A stretch of DNA of 64,000 nt, taken from Pezicula radicicola (lineage: Eukaryota; Ascomycota; Leotiomycetes; Helotiales; Dermateaceae). The notes under the pieces are model-generated. The model made no database searches and was not told the origin of the DNA. It was given only the letters and a program-made list of their open reading frames with translations. The first letter of the stretch is position 1, and each line of letters opens with the position of its first letter. Positions 15,046-27,257 of this stretch are shown piece after piece. The stretch covers positions 744,001 through 808,000 of the forward strand of contig PDUO01000008.1 of assembly GCA_003008705.1 (NCBI GenBank). The letters are read 5' to 3'. A program made the position numbers and the translations under genes.

Positions 15046-16775
15046 CTACAACAAAGCAGCCATCTGCACCTCAAGCTTCTCCTGCATATCACAAAAGATA
15101 TTAATTGCCTACCGGCGTAACACGTTAGTAAAGCTCCTCAAAACCCCAAACCCAAATCCTTAACACGTTTCAAAACCGACCACCCCTCCCCTACCTACAA
15201 AAAGAGGGAAAAACTAACCTGACTCAACTTCCTCTCCCCCTCCCCCTTCCCACTCCGCGTAAAAGCCACCCTCCACTCAGCCTCATTCTCCTTAAAAGAA
15301 AACTTAGAAGGTACTGAGGCAGAAGATTCCTCAGTAATATCAAAAAGCGAAACAACAGTATTCCCCTCAGCAGGCGACCCAGCAAGTTGATCAAGTAATC
15401 CAGGAGCAATAGTAATATGATGTACACCAGCTAACTCCATGATTTCGCTTGTGGAAGTAAGAGATGCTGGGAGGACTTGTGTTTGAAAGTTGTATTTGGT
15501 GTAGTATTTTTGGGCGAGGAGACAGAGTGTTTGGGCTTTATTTTGGTCTTTGAATCTATATTTCTCGTTCTTTTAACTCTGTACATTTAAAAATTTTGAA
15601 GGGGGGTTTGAATAGAGGGGTAAAGGGGAAGAGGAAAAAGAAAAAAAAACTTACGTAGAATCAAAATGAACCTTCAATTCATTAACGTAAGGAGCAATAT
15701 AATGGCAACCAACCTCACCAGCCAAAGCAGCTTGTTCAATATTAAATAAAGTCGTTCCTAGCGTCTTTATACCTTCTGATTGAAGGATCTCACATGCTTT
15801 GAAACCTTCCCAACTTCCTGGGATTTTGATACAGATTCTTGTCATGTCGAAGTTGGGATCAAGGTTTTGGAAGTGTTGGATTATTCCTGGGGTTTGTTTG
15901 TTAGTTTTGAGATTAAGGAGAGAAAGGGTAAAGGGAGGGGGGGAGTTGAGAGAGGTACTTTTGGCGTTTTTAACTGTCTTCTCTACGGAATAGGCGTTGA
16001 AGGGGTTTGTTTGGATGTGCACGTTTCCGGTAATGTATTTGGAGATCTCGAGTTGGAGTTTTACCATCTAAATTACTGTAAGATTACTTGACTTCGAGTG
16101 ATTCAAATGAAATAAACGATGAATGGCATGGTCACTCAAGCCTATTCAACCTCCATGTGGAGGACAAGGAAGGAAAAGCTAGTCTTACAGCAATCTCACC
16201 AGCAAGTTCCGGTGCTTTTATCTCCGGAAATTTCGATGTCAACGTCTTTGTAAGTACAATAGATTCCTGGATCAGTTTAGCCTGATTTGGCTTTTGAAGT
16301 TCACCGAAAGCGATGGCCTAAATTACAGTCAGTTATCTATTTTGTCTGGAGAGTTTAATGGGGAAAGGTACCTGATTCGAAGTACAATCGACGAATTTTT
16401 GTTGAGTGGGTCCGAAGTTCTTTACGACTATAGACGTGGTTAGCTAGAGTCTTATAAAGCTCTTCTTAGAGATTTAATGTGTAAGAAAAGCTGCTTTTGA
16501 TGGCATACATGACTAGAGGTACTTCACACTGGGAAGTATAGAAACAGGACTACTACTCTTCACCATCAAGTCAAGTTTCAATATTTGGAGAGAGCCAAAT
16601 AGCTGGCGAGACCCCCTTAGTAGTGACTCCTAGTTACTAAAGTCTATCGTATGACTCTAATAGGCGTGTTGTTCATAATGAAATTATTATTGTTCTTACA
16701 TTCCACATCCATTGTATCACAGTCCACAATGGTACGAGTCCTCAAGAGCTCCAACAGTGTCTGTGAAGAACCCAT
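15046..16775 (-). CDS. Transaldolase paralogue
   Basis: Seven exons: 16775-16700, 16427-16372, 16317-16189, 16067-15959, 15886-15655, 15555-15219 and 15081-15046, giving 324 residues with continuous phase. The enzyme moves a dihydroxyacetone unit between sugar phosphates in the non-oxidative pentose phosphate pathway. The Schiff-base Lys144 lies in TRICIKIPGSWEG. Other family blocks are FVDCTSNQAIAFGEL, ITGNVHIQTNP, AALAGEVGCHYIAPYVNEL and HHITIAPGLL. The sequence belongs to the shorter fungal transaldolase-like type rather than the housekeeping enzyme, and has an extra Ser/Glu-rich stretch after IAPGLLDQL. Exon 2 is only 56 bases and uses a TATAG acceptor; a nearer-looking CTAG acceptor breaks the frame. 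Six introns in 1.7 kb is high for this window. Confidence 0.88.
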
Positions 16776-17419
16776 GATTGAGAATGTCTTCGGCAAGATA
16801 TTTGTTAGAGTGGAAATAGAAAGGGTAGAATCTGCTAGACAGAGTCGTGTTAGAAAAGATTTTTGAAGCAATATAAATCTCAAGTCTGGGTACCTTAATT
16901 TTATAAGTGACAAAAAACGGCCTGATGTAATTTTAGATTTCTAAGCAGTTCAAAGTGTTTTGATGTGCCGTTTTGGTTGTTTTTAAGAGTCTTCTCCAAA
17001 TATTGATTCATAACCCCTCATGCCAATAAACTTTGTGAACGTGGAGTTGCATGTGTGGAGGTGATATGTCGGGACAACTTGAACCGGGGGAAAGTACAGC
17101 GAGTATCCTATCCGTCCGGGTTTCCGCATTAGGAGAAGTATACTCGAGTACTCGCTTAACCTGCCCCCTTTGATGATTATGTTAAGAAAATCAATCTATT
17201 ATATAATGTTTCTCTTCTACTTCGAGCATCCTAAGGATTCTAAGAGAATAATCGTCTGAGATGAAAAGGAGCAAGGGTGTATTGAGTTTGTAGAAGACAG
17301 GTGGTTGTTCTACTTGTACTCGAGTAGCTGATTGAGGTGCCAAGAAACAACACTTGGTATAACCAAAATCAGTTCACGTCCTTTCCAAACCAAAACAACG
17401 GTAATACCATTCTCTCCTC
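16776..17419. other. Intergenic region
   Basis: About 640 bases between the transaldolase start and the end of the MFS gene. It is AT-rich with no open frame resembling a known family and is probably the transaldolase promoter. Confidence 0.4.
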
Positions 17420-19429
17420 TTACCAAATCCACCACCAAGTCTGTCTAAACTCCGTCCCATCCGTCTGTCCAGCAATAACCTCCGGACCACTCTTCGCCAT
17501 CCGTCTATTACTGAAGAAATACCAAGACATCAAACCAATAACAATGAGTGCACTAGCGGCTGAAAGGACTAGCATTGCTGTGAAAGCATTTAGGTATAAT
17601 GGTGCGTCTTCGGTGCGGAATACTTGGCCTCCTGCAATACCTGCTGCGTTGGCTGCCATAATTATCATACTATGATGGGAAAGTTAGATGTTAGGAATTG
17701 TTATGAATTTATGAAGGACGAAGGGTTTTATTAGTGTTACAGGGAAACTTGCTGAGGAAGGATGAAAGTGAAAGAATTGATGGGAAAAGACTTACGCCAT
17801 TGCGATACTTCGTTCTTGAGGACTCTTGCAATTGATTGATAGCCAACCAACATTTAGGATACTAAATAGTAGTTTTTCATTAGTGTAGGATACTGGGAAA
17901 TACAGGAAGAGTGACATACTGGATTGTCGAGTTTGTTGCCATAGCTGCAACGACCGAAGCATATCGGTGCCATTTATCCTCCTTAGTTGATTCACGGAGA
18001 CATGCGTAAGCGATGAGACTCCAGACCGCACCGATCAGAACTGCAGGGCCTCTACGTTTCGTTTTATCACTACATAAAGTCACTTCAATCAGCCCATGAA
18101 ACGAAGAACAAGGAAGGAATAAATTTGCAAAGATAGACAGAAGAAAGGAAGTACGCACGCCAAAAACCCAAGAACAACCACAAGAACAGCAGCGATAAAG
18201 TTCCCAACAGAAGCCATAGCATTAGCCCTCACAGTACTAAACCCCAAACTCTTAATAATAGAAGGTCCATAGGTCTGCACCGCATTGACAGAAATAGTCG
18301 ATGTCAATGTAATAAGTGCATGAACCAGAATCCTCGGTTTACGTACTGTTTTCGATACATCTGATCCTGATATCTTGAGATTTCCATGGGTTTTCAAAGG
18401 ATCGTCAAGTAAGACTCGCCGGACTAAGATGTATTTCTCGCGTGGTGTGAAATAACTCCATTTTCCGCCGCTTATTAGGGGACAGCCGTTGCCGACTCCT
18501 GGGGGGAGGAAGAGGATGAAGATTATGCCAATGGCAATTGTTATTATACCTTCGACTGTTGAAATTGTTAGCTCGGCTGAGATTTAAGGTTTTGAGTGAT
18601 TGGTGAATCTCTTATTGAACTCACTTATAAATAGCCACCTCCAGCCTGCTACTCCATAGCGTCCAGACATGGAGAGAATACCAGCTCCAATCAATGAAAT
18701 CGTAGCTGCAGCTAGGATATTCCCAAGGAAGAAGATGGATATGCGTGAACTTGTCTCAGACTTCTTATACCACGTCGACATTGTATAGAGCGCACCTATT
18801 TCCATATTTTAGGTAAGAAATATCCGTTGAAAAGACTTATTCTTTACGTACCTGGAATAAAACCAGCCTCACACAACCCTAACAGTATTCTCGTAGCAAG
18901 ATAACTCCCATAATTCGTAATAAAATTCTGGAACGTCGCTACCAAACCCCAGCAAATAATTTGACCTGATAACCACCTCTGCGGACCAATCTGCCCGGAA
19001 CTTTGTTAAATCTTGTCATCTTATGAATTGGGAAGGTGGAATCGCACCTTCTGAAGTATGATATTCGATGGAATCTCAAGCAGCACAATTCCAGTTGATA
19101 AAAGACTCGTACCTACATTAATCTGATTGGTTGTAACCTTCAGATCCGTAGTTATAGTACTTGTCAACGCATTCGAAATGTTACCGCGATCCATCTGCAA
19201 GGCAAAGAATGCGAGTCCGAGGATAGGAAGAAGGATGAAATCAATTCTAATGGTTTTCTTAGTGCCTGTATATGGAGCTCATGGATTTAGAAATAGGTAC
19301 CGGTACTTACTTTCGAATTGCTCGACGCTCCTCATCCTCACTCCAGTCAGGCTGTGTAGACTCATCAACAGTTATCGCAGCAACCTCCTCATCGCCGCCA
19401 ACGATTTTATCAGAGACTTCGTTAGACAT
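17420..19429 (-). CDS. MFS permease, DAL5/anion:cation symporter type
   Basis: A gene of about eight exons. Clear segments in order are a start at 19429 with MSNEVSDKIVGGDEEVAA; RKIDFILLPILGLAFFALQM (exon from 19246); RGNISNALTSTITTDLKV; IGPQRWLSGQIICWGLVATF; ATRILLGLCEAGFIPGALYT; ISIFFLGNILAAATISLIGA; EGIITIAIGIIFILFLPPGV; VNAVQTYGPSIIKSLGFSTV; and a last exon with AANAAGIAGGQVFRTEDAPL ending at 17420. These match the allantoate permease family of the major facilitator superfamily, plasma-membrane symporters for anionic nutrients such as ureidosuccinate, nicotinate or allantoate. About twelve membrane helices fit. Exact limits of the small internal exons between 18000 and 17800 were set from frame continuity and may shift by a few bases. 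Substrate unknown. Confidence 0.87.
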
Positions 19430-20470
19430 CTCGAATTCAAGCCCAAGAATTGGACTCAAAAACACAAGTGAGATGAATGAAATAGAAGTCTACGACACGG
19501 AATCTAAAAAGATATGGGAAATGGTTCTCGACATCCATGGCTAGGGATTTGCGATAAGGGTATCCCATGTACTCAGGACGGAAGTACGAAACGCAAATGT
19601 CCGATGTCTATCCTCGTCTATCCCTTGCATGATGATTCGTATGCTCCCCAGTTTTTGACAAATAAGCTTTCTCTGTTTACTGGGCTCCAACGACGAACTC
19701 CTGTCGAGAGGAAGCAGAGTCGTACAACGGAGGCTGACGTGCTTTGCGATATAACTGACGTGATAATTGTAGGCCGTCGCTTAGAGCCTCCCTGGTTGAG
19801 AAGCGGTCTGCGTAAGCTGGCGAGGCTGGAACCACACTAGATTCTAAACAAGCCTTTTCGCCTCCTTTTTAAAGACGATCACGAAATGAGAGACCTAAGA
19901 TACACTTAACATAGGTCTTGGAAAAGGAAGGATAATGAAAATGGGAACCAGTATGTCTGCTTTGTACCAGAGTCCTACGTGAACCAGTAAGTATATTTGA
20001 CGGCAAGGGTATATTGTAGGCACCTGTAAGCTACTGATAGATAGCTTACATCCGGTGATTTACCACTAGTAGCGAGAACCCAGTACTTCCTCCCCTGTTC
20101 TGTCCACGTTCGTCGTTGGGCCATCTACAATCGCTCATATACATACACGTTTAGCCCGAGGACTCCAACTCCATGCGCCAAAATCCAAAGCAACAAAGCA
20201 AAATCGACAACTCCACATAACATGCACCTCGATCCCGTAATTCCGAAGGAAAATGCCATTGCATCAACCTGTCCAAATAACTTAGTTAATATGATACATT
20301 CAGGATTGAGAAAACTCAAGAAAGATTGCATTTGGTGGTACACACTGCTTGGTGGTTCGACATCCGCGTGAATAGTATCCCACAGTCGTGCCAGTCAGAA
20401 GCGCGACTCGAAAGGCTTGATCTGACAAAAAATAACAGCGAAGAACGACCACCAACAACTGATCCACAAC
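19430..20470. other. Intergenic region
   Basis: About 1 kb between the MFS start and the end of the Zn2Cys6 regulator gene. Scattered open frames lack any family signature. It probably holds the MFS promoter and the regulator's 3' region. A hydrophobic frame near 20125-20343 on the minus strand has no support. Confidence 0.4.
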
Positions 20471-21758
20471 TCATTGAGTCTCACAGCCACCAGAAAGATT
20501 GCTGATCTTCCTTGGCCAAGCAAGCCAGTCATGCAAACTCGGATCAAGTCGTTCTTCGACAGCATTGATCGTGTACTCATTCCATCTTGCGATCCACCAA
20601 CATTTCCTCTGGAGTACACATGCGAAATGGGCGACAATAATCAGAGCTACTGAATGGTTCATCGCCAATGCATTCAAAAACTCTGGATTGACTACCGCAG
20701 GCCATGATAACAGAAGCGACAGGAAGGATTGTTCGTCGCCGCTGGATTTGAGCTCGACGAGGACGCCATGAAGACTACTGATTGCTTCTTTGTACTTGTC
20801 TGCCATTGGGGTGTTTGCGAGGTCAGGCATGGAGTCGACGAGGTTTTTGAGCTGGAGGACTTCGGGAATCTCTCCTGCAATGCCACGAGGCATGCCGTTT
20901 AGGAGTAGCGGTCGAAGGTCAGATGCCATGATGGCGAGCCAATGCGGTTGTAGGATCGTGTTGACGCCTTGAATGAGATGCATACAGTTCAGAAGATCGG
21001 CGAGGGGATCCAGTGGCTTTTGAAGTTGCGCAACAGCAAATGCATGAACTACTGTGAGACTGGAGAACAGAAACACCGCGCCACAATTGTCTTTATCGAC
21101 ACTGTTGAGCACATTGCGGAAATCTAGTAATCCACGGTTGTACTGTGTCGCGGCCTGGACCAAGAAATTAACCTTTGCTGGTGGGTTCAAAGAAGCCATA
21201 TGCAAGGCAGAGACGGCTAGAACTCCACGCAGCAAGAACGGATACCGGAATCCAAGCTCGATGATGTTCTCCTGCCATATCCCGCGCTGTAACGTGACCG
21301 TGTCCAAAGTTGCATATGTCTTTGCCGTGAAATTATGCAACAGCTTGAGGTCAACCAATGCCAACTTCTCTGAAACCGAGTCCTTGGAGCCAGTTGTAAT
21401 GTTAATGAAGTTATTGATAACTGATGGTGTTTCCGGAGTTCCCGGGGTTTTGACTGAGGAGTCAGGTGACGAGATTGAACCTCCAGCACTTCGCGGCGGC
21501 GCTGGCCAGTTGCATTGAACTTTTAGGCGTTGGCATGATGAGCACGTAGGGTGAACTTCATCGCACTGATGAGTGTCAGTATAGAGAAGGAAGTGGAGAT
21601 GCTAGGGTATGGCTGACCTTGGTATGCCGACGCTTGCACTCAGCGCAGCCCAGACGGCTCTGTTCACAACTCTGGTATTAGCCTTCCTGCACAACTTTTT
21701 TGAGATTTGAGAGCAGTGCGATATGATTTACTTTCGAGTGAGGTTTCCTTGGCTTCAT
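20471..21758 (-). CDS. Zn2Cys6 transcription factor
   Basis: Three exons, 21758-21732, 21671-21618 and 21565-20471, encode 391 residues in continuous frame. The binuclear zinc cluster is assembled across introns 1 and 2: GCAECKRRHTK joined to CDEVHPTCSSCQRLKVQC, giving the six cysteines with normal spacing. A Ser/Pro/Thr linker follows, then a C-terminal region with LGFRYPFLLRGVLAVSALHM, the block seen in sterol-uptake-control-type fungal regulators. It would act in the nucleus on CGG-type sites. The protein is short and ends without the usual long C-terminal tail but no break was seen. It lies upstream of the DAL5-type permease on the same strand, 1 kb away, so regulation of that permease is possible but unproved. 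Confidence 0.87.
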
Positions 21759-23092
21759 GGCCTCTTATTGGACGGTTTCTGATATGGCTGGGGGTGTGTG
21801 GATTGTCCTTTCAAGTCTGCAATAGCCTCATGTCGAGGTTCGAGCCATTTCCAAATACTCGAGTACGATAGATACGATGCGTTGTTTAGCGTGCTCGTGT
21901 GGTCAGGCAAATCACGTGTTATGCTTTTATGCGGAGGTGGATCTATCGAAGTTATAAAGCAAGCTAACTCACTTAGAAAAGATGTAGTTTATTTGAAACT
22001 GGAGTATCCAAGTTTACAAGAAAAGTCGGGTGGAGGTGAAGCACTACCTCAATCAAAGTTTAGTTAGATGCACGTGATGGAAATTGATCGGGGTGACTTG
22101 TGTAGCCTACCTCGACTTCTCGAGTCTACTTGGCTTGAGTGAACAACGGGATTTTCATTTGTGCCAAAGAATTGATTTGAGTAATGCATTCAAGCGTAGA
22201 AAAATATACAACAAGAAATAAATGTCCTGGTTCGTCTTTACAGCGTGAGTTTGGACCCACTAGTGTACTTTGTTACAAAAGGTGCAACCATCTCAAGTAA
22301 AAGCCCAAAAGCCCAATATAGAAGAGACAAGTTATTATTGTAATACTACAAGACCTAGATATGGCATAATGCTTCTATTCGGTCGTGGACTTCTTCTTAG
22401 CTACTGATAAATATATCCTAAGAAGTAAATCTAGCCAGCGCAATCTTAGTAAAGAAGAATCTCTTTATCAATGAACTTCACCCGTGAAGTTCTTAAATCA
22501 CCTAATTCACCAACTCACCTCATTTCACGCTCGAAATGTGACGTGCAACAAAAGTCAAATAAGTAGTTGGACTACGTGCTATTATGTCAACATTAAATGA
22601 GACTTGACGACTCGCCAACCTCGAACTTACTGCTACTTTTCTCTTTAGCTACCTTAACATTGGGATTTAGTCTCCTAGGAAGTGACATTTAGTACAGCAT
22701 CCTTTCCTTGTCTAAATTCCCATTCTTTCAGCCATTCTGTTCATCCCTCATCAGAGGTAAGAACCTCGTTATTGGCTACGAACTAGCAGGTATCCCGAAT
22801 ACCACGTGATAGAACCTTTTCTCCAGAGCAGTTGATGTGGCTGATGACCTCACTCGATCTCAAGTTTCTGTGTTTGTAAATTCTGCATCTTGTGTAAACG
22901 TCAGATTATTTAAAGACCCACTTAGGTACATAACAATCATCCAATTAGGGAATCCGAAAGCCCTGGCGGTACCTCGACTTCATGTGTATGGCATAGCTGT
23001 ATCTATATTTCTACATCTTATTCCTCAAACTCAATTGAGATCACTCACTTCCTTTTCTTCCTTTTTTGAAAAATAGACTTAATGAAGACATA
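21759..23092. other. Divergent intergenic region
   Basis: About 1.3 kb between the regulator and the isomerase gene, transcribed away from each other. AT-rich stretches and short direct repeats are present around 22370-22620, but no gene, RNA or mobile element was recognised. Confidence 0.4.
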
Positions 23093-24092
23093 ATGACAAT
23101 GGATCCAATTAAGTTACCTTCAAACCAGTCGACCCGTTCTTTCTACAAAGGTGGAGAACAGATTTCAAAATTCCGGGGCGAGGAACCTAAAGGGCCAAGT
23201 GCTGCAGAGGATTGGGTTGCATCGACCACATGCTCCAGCGGCGCTGGCCACTCAACACTTGGCCAAAGCAAGCTTCCAAATGGATCATTGCTATCAGAGG
23301 AGATCAATCAGAATCCAAAGGAATGGCTGGGCAACGAACATATTGAGAAATGGGGGTTGACACCAAGCTTCTTGTCAAGCTAATTGATGCTAGCCAGCGC
23401 CTTCCCGTCCACGCTCATCCTCCTGACGCATGAGCAAAACTCCATCTGGGAACGGCACACGGAAAAGCTGAAAGCTGGTATATTCTGGCGCTGGGGGACG
23501 TATTCGTAGGACTCGAGGAGGACGTGACGAGCGATCAGCTGCAAGCTCTCATAGACAAGCAGGACGCTGATGGGATGCTAAAACTTCTACATCGAATCCC
23601 GGTGAAATCGTATCAAACAGTGTATGTTCCTGCGGATACTCTGCATGCATTTGGCAAAGGAGTTATGGTAGCAGAGGTTCAAGAACCTGAGGATCTCAGC
23701 ATTCTGCTGGAATGGAAGGATTCGATATCGACGGGTCCAAGGATGGACATCTGAGTGTTGGATTTAAGAAGGCTCTGACTGCTGTTAACAAGTCGAAACG
23801 GTCTGATAGCGAGATTGCTAGTCTTGTGACGGGTGATGGTAAATTTGGGCAGGTATTGCCAAAAGAGGCGACCCTTTATTTCAGGCTGGAGCGTTTAGCA
23901 TTTGATGCCGAAGAGCAATGTGAACCTGGGTTCGCGATACTCATTGCTTTGGAAGGGAAATTTGATATGGTGTACCAGTCGGGCAAGACCATTGCTATAG
24001 CCAAAGGAGAGAAGGTGGTTATACCATGGGCTGCAGGTAACTTTAAACTTCGTGGAGCAGGAGAAGTATTGATTAGCAGACCTCCGAAGTAG
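23093..24092 (+). pseudogene. Class-I mannose-6-phosphate isomerase, frameshifted
   Basis: Conceptual translation covers the whole cupin-type isomerase, which interconverts mannose 6-phosphate and fructose 6-phosphate using zinc. Conserved parts are EDWVASTTCSSG at the start, QRLPVHAHP with the two zinc-ligand histidines, GKAESWYILALGD with the ligand Glu, DTLHAFGKGVMVAEVQ with the last His, and VVIPWAAGNFKL near the C-terminus. The frame is broken near 23376, where a base is missing before KLIDASQ, and near 23716, where one is missing in GAAGGATT. A TGA at 23431-23433 also interrupts it. Both shifts lie in short homopolymers and could be sequence errors; the TGA cannot be explained that way. 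It is a single-exon, bacterial-like short isomerase. The start ATG at 23093 has no competitor with better context. Confidence 0.75.
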
Positions 24093-24102
24093 GAGAGATT
24101 TG

Positions 24103-25381
24103 TCACTTCCAATACACATTTCCATCCATCAGTCTTCTTGCAGTGCGAAATACGGTGCCGTGGGTAAGTGAGCCCTGATCATCAAACTTGGCCCCAACTA
24201 CTATCTTCCCAGATGAGTGGCCCAGCGTGATACCATCAGGATCAACACGGCTGCTAGAGACATTGCTGTGGACAATAGATCCCTTAATATTCGCCGCGGC
24301 AGCAGTAGCCAATGCCACGGTAATTGGCACGGCTCGATGTGGTTGGCCAACAGATAATGCGCGCACAACTAGGTCTATTGTATCACCATGAATGATATCT
24401 CCTGACAGCAAGTGATGGGACTTTGCTCGTGAGACCATAACAATTTTGGGAATAGAACCCGGAGTTGAAGCCTCGTCCATTGTGATGCCCATTGCAACCG
24501 ATGCCTTCCGTCTAATGGATTCGAGTCTGGAGAGGAGTGTGGGATGAGCATCTACAGCATCTGGGAGGATTGTGCCATCAATATCGAGGTCGGATGCTTG
24601 TACGAACACAACAGGATTTCCTGCATCGACACAGCTTGTTTGGACACCATCCAGCATATCAATAACGTTGCTAGTTGGCAATAACTGACCTGTGACTGAG
24701 CCACTTTAAGTAGTTAGCAAGGACAGCTAGTATTCCATTGAATGCTCACGCTGGGTTGACAAAGGCGAGTTCTATTTTGGCAGCGGTACCAGACACGCCA
24801 TCAATTGAAAACTCGCCATCTGCGGCAGCCTCCCTCTCGACCACGGGGAACTTAGAGTGTATCATCTTTCCTGTGTTCGTGTTGTGTATTCGGACGGTAG
24901 CCAAGCCATTCTCCTCGACCGAGACTAACCCAGTATCGACAGCAAAAGGCCCAACAGCACTTGTCATATTCCCACAGTTACTCGAGTAGTCAACATCCCA
25001 GTTCTTCACTCCAATTGCAGCAAATGTGTAGTCGACATCCGCATCAGGGTGTGTGGAGGGTCCCACAACGCAGACTTTCGAAAGGCTGGATATCCCACCA
25101 CCCATCCCATCTAGCTGTCTGCCATTTGGATCAGGAGACCCTATCGCTCCGCAGAATATCGAATCCCATTGTTTTCGATCTGCAGGGAGGTCGGACTGGT
25201 TGAAGATAATTGCTCGAGACGTGCCGCCGCGATAGTAGGATGCAGGAAGTCTGTTCTGCTTCTTCGAGCATGTTGACGCGCATCTTTGAGGCTTGATGAT
25301 AGTAGCAAATGGTCGGGAGAGATACCCAGTAGTGCTCAAAGTTGCCTTGAGGACATGCTGCACGTTGTGAGGGTTCGACAT
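24103..25381 (-). CDS. PrpF-like (DUF453) isomerase
   Basis: Two exons, 25381-24750 and 24703-24103, encode 410 residues; the 46-base intron splits an Ala codon and keeps frame. PrpF-family proteins have a diaminopimelate-epimerase-like fold and shift double bonds in tricarboxylates such as aconitate or methylaconitate. Visible family blocks are ASYYRGGTSRAIIFNQSDLP, GAIGSPDPNGRQLDGMGGG, DYSSNCGNMTSAVGPFAVD and IPKIVMVSRAKSH. The CGNM cysteine lies at the site equivalent to an epimerase active cysteine. The first 35 residues are basic and could be a mitochondrial targeting peptide, which is inference. The gene converges on the broken mannose-phosphate isomerase with about 10 bases between stops. 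Substrate is unknown; fungal relatives include aconitate delta-isomerase. Confidence 0.9.
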
Positions 25382-25672
25382 CGTTTCTGTGTCGTAGATG
25401 TGAAGCGTGGGGAGATGGGCATTTCTCGGCAGCCGTCAACTTCTCGTCAACAACACATAACAATCTCCAAATCAAAATATCATTTCACCAAAGTCGCTAC
25501 ATATATACAAAGTCTAGCGGGGATGATTGAATTCTGGCAGGAGTAAAATAACCTGGATATGTACACTTTCTACACGTTGCAGCCCGAGTGGGCTCAGCTG
25601 TCGCATTCATGAGAATAGCCTCGCCCTAGACAAGATTGTACTGAGGTAGATAGATGAATAACTACTATAGTC

Positions 25673-26571
25673 ATGAGCGGCCCATTATCTATCACTGCCA
25701 GCGTTGCAGGAGTTTTAGGCTTCGCTCTTCACGGTGCCAAGCGGCTGTATGAATTCATAGACGGTTTGCGAGGTGCGCCGCATGATATTGCAGCAATATC
25801 TACGGACCTGAAGGCGCTCTACGAGGTCCCTGGAGTCCTGGCCCTTTGCAGAATGACTTGGCTGGCAATCCCGCGCTATGCGAGTGTCTCCGTACACCTA
25901 TGGAGAACTGCGTGGATGTCTTCGAAGAGTTTACAGTCACACTGCATAGCTATTCCAATATCACAAGGGAAGGTGCTTTGAAGATCCGGATCTGGAAGCA
26001 TGTTACGTGGGCATTCAAAGACAAGGAGATTAACTATTCCGAGACAATCTTTTGATATCCAAAGCTTTTCTGGACTTCTCGGTTGGTGGTATGACCTTGT
26101 GAGTCGCCCTCTGTCTATGATGCTCTATATAGTGCAATCCGACTAATTTGTATTCTCAGTTCCTCCACGAATTCCGTAGATTCCCGAACGAAGAGAACGG
26201 AAAATGACCTGAAGGAAGACATGAAATATATTCGCTCCAAACTTCGGGATTTGGAAACGGATCTCATTGAACTAGCGAGTTTATCTAACAAGATGAGCTC
26301 AGAGCATCACAGAACAAACACAGGCTTCGCTTTGGGTCGATTTCTCGAATATGCCGGGTCTATATGCGGCTGTTCTCTTTTATCACCACTCCCCATTCTT
26401 GCTAAGTACCGGTTGGATGGAAAAGAAATCACGGATATACTGGACACAGCGGTCGCTCTTTCTCGCCGGAAGAATCAGTCCTTGTCGCCACAACATATAA
26501 AAATCGCCATCAAGAGACATTTTTCACGTCCTCTTCATACAAATATCTTGTCCAAAGAACTCAACATATAA
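25673..26571 (+). pseudogene. STAND-type N-terminal domain protein, frameshifted
   Basis: Starts with MSGPLSITASVAGVLGFALH and continues GAKRLYEFIDGLRGAPHDIA, the N-terminal domain found on fungal NACHT/ankyrin proteins and their short relatives. The reading continues through three frames: a base is missing between about 25825 and 25845 and again near 26034 (TATTCC where TATTTCC is needed). An intron at 26099-26159 then joins GGMTF to SSTNSVDSRTKRTENDLKED, and the frame stays open to 26571. With both shifts repaired the protein would be about 280 residues, short and lacking NACHT or repeats. Both shifts lie in homopolymers, so the gene may be intact in reality. Such proteins are thought to act in heterokaryon or immune-like signalling; no specific role is claimed. 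Confidence 0.6.
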
Positions 26572-26645
26572 TTTCCCTTGTCGATCACTGAAATCGAATA
26601 GAATTTTTATTGCTTCGGAGCCCAAGAGCTACTTGTTCTCATCTC

Positions 26646-27257
26646 TCAGCTAGGAACCTGGAATTCAACAAAGTCACTTTCAAACTCCCCTCTCAGCGCA
26701 TCACCATCCTCTGCTTTCATAGGTGCGTCGTCGCCGATCTTCACATGCATCCAACTACCCTTTGCTCTAACCAAGTATTTCTCACCAGCTTGCAACAACA
26801 CTTCCGGCGCTTTGATCTCCACACTTTGCCCAAGCTGCCCCCCAGCCTCTATTGTGGCTACGTTCTCGCCCTCGAAGACCCCTGACTCGGGTAGCTTGCG
26901 GTTAAGTTTGAGATCCAGGCATCTCGCGTCAATGCCGGTTTGTTGGGATGTGAAGACAAAGATACCCATTGCTGATGCTCGGGGATCGAGTGGTGTCGAC
27001 CATCGGAGAAAGGACACTGGCGAGGGGCTTGTGTTCTTTATTATGACTTTCAGATTGACAGTTGGGGCGGATGGAGTTTTGGGTGGCGTAGGTGTGATCT
27101 CGGTGATGGTTACGAGGAGAGGGATTTCCATCTTGCTGTTGGCGTCTTTTGCCGGGAAAATGGTGACTGCTGGATTTGAGTATAATAGCTTGATTGTGAC
27201 AACGATAAAGATGATGCCAACAATAACGATCTTGAGAGACTTCGGAATGTCGAACAT
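26646..27257 (-). CDS. Membrane-anchored protein resembling deuterolysin prodomain
   Basis: Single exon, 203 residues. Residues 7-26 form one hydrophobic helix (LKIVIVGIIFIVVTIKLLY), a probable signal anchor. The rest is a beta-rich soluble domain with VNLKVIIKNTSPSPVSFLRW, TPLDPRASAMGIFVF and LQAGEKYLVRAKGSW. This pattern, an NT-containing strand, then a PLD-type turn, then a late glycine/tyrosine strand, resembles both a conserved fungal family of unknown function and the prodomain of M35 deuterolysins such as the gene at 28758. No metalloprotease HExxH is present. It could be a lone inhibitor- or chaperone-like domain but this is inference. An upstream ATG in another frame offers no longer alternative. 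Confidence 0.68.
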   Translation of the reverse strand: MFDIPKSLKIVIVGIIFIVVTIKLLYSNPAVTIFPAKDANSKMEIPLLVTITEITPTPPKTPSAPTVNLKVIIKNTSPSPVSFLRWSTPLDPRASAMGIFVFTSQQTGIDARCLDLKLNRKLPESGVFEGENVATIEAGGQLGQSVEIKAPEVLLQAGEKYLVRAKGSWMHVKIGDDAPMKAEDGDALRGEFESDFVEFQVPS

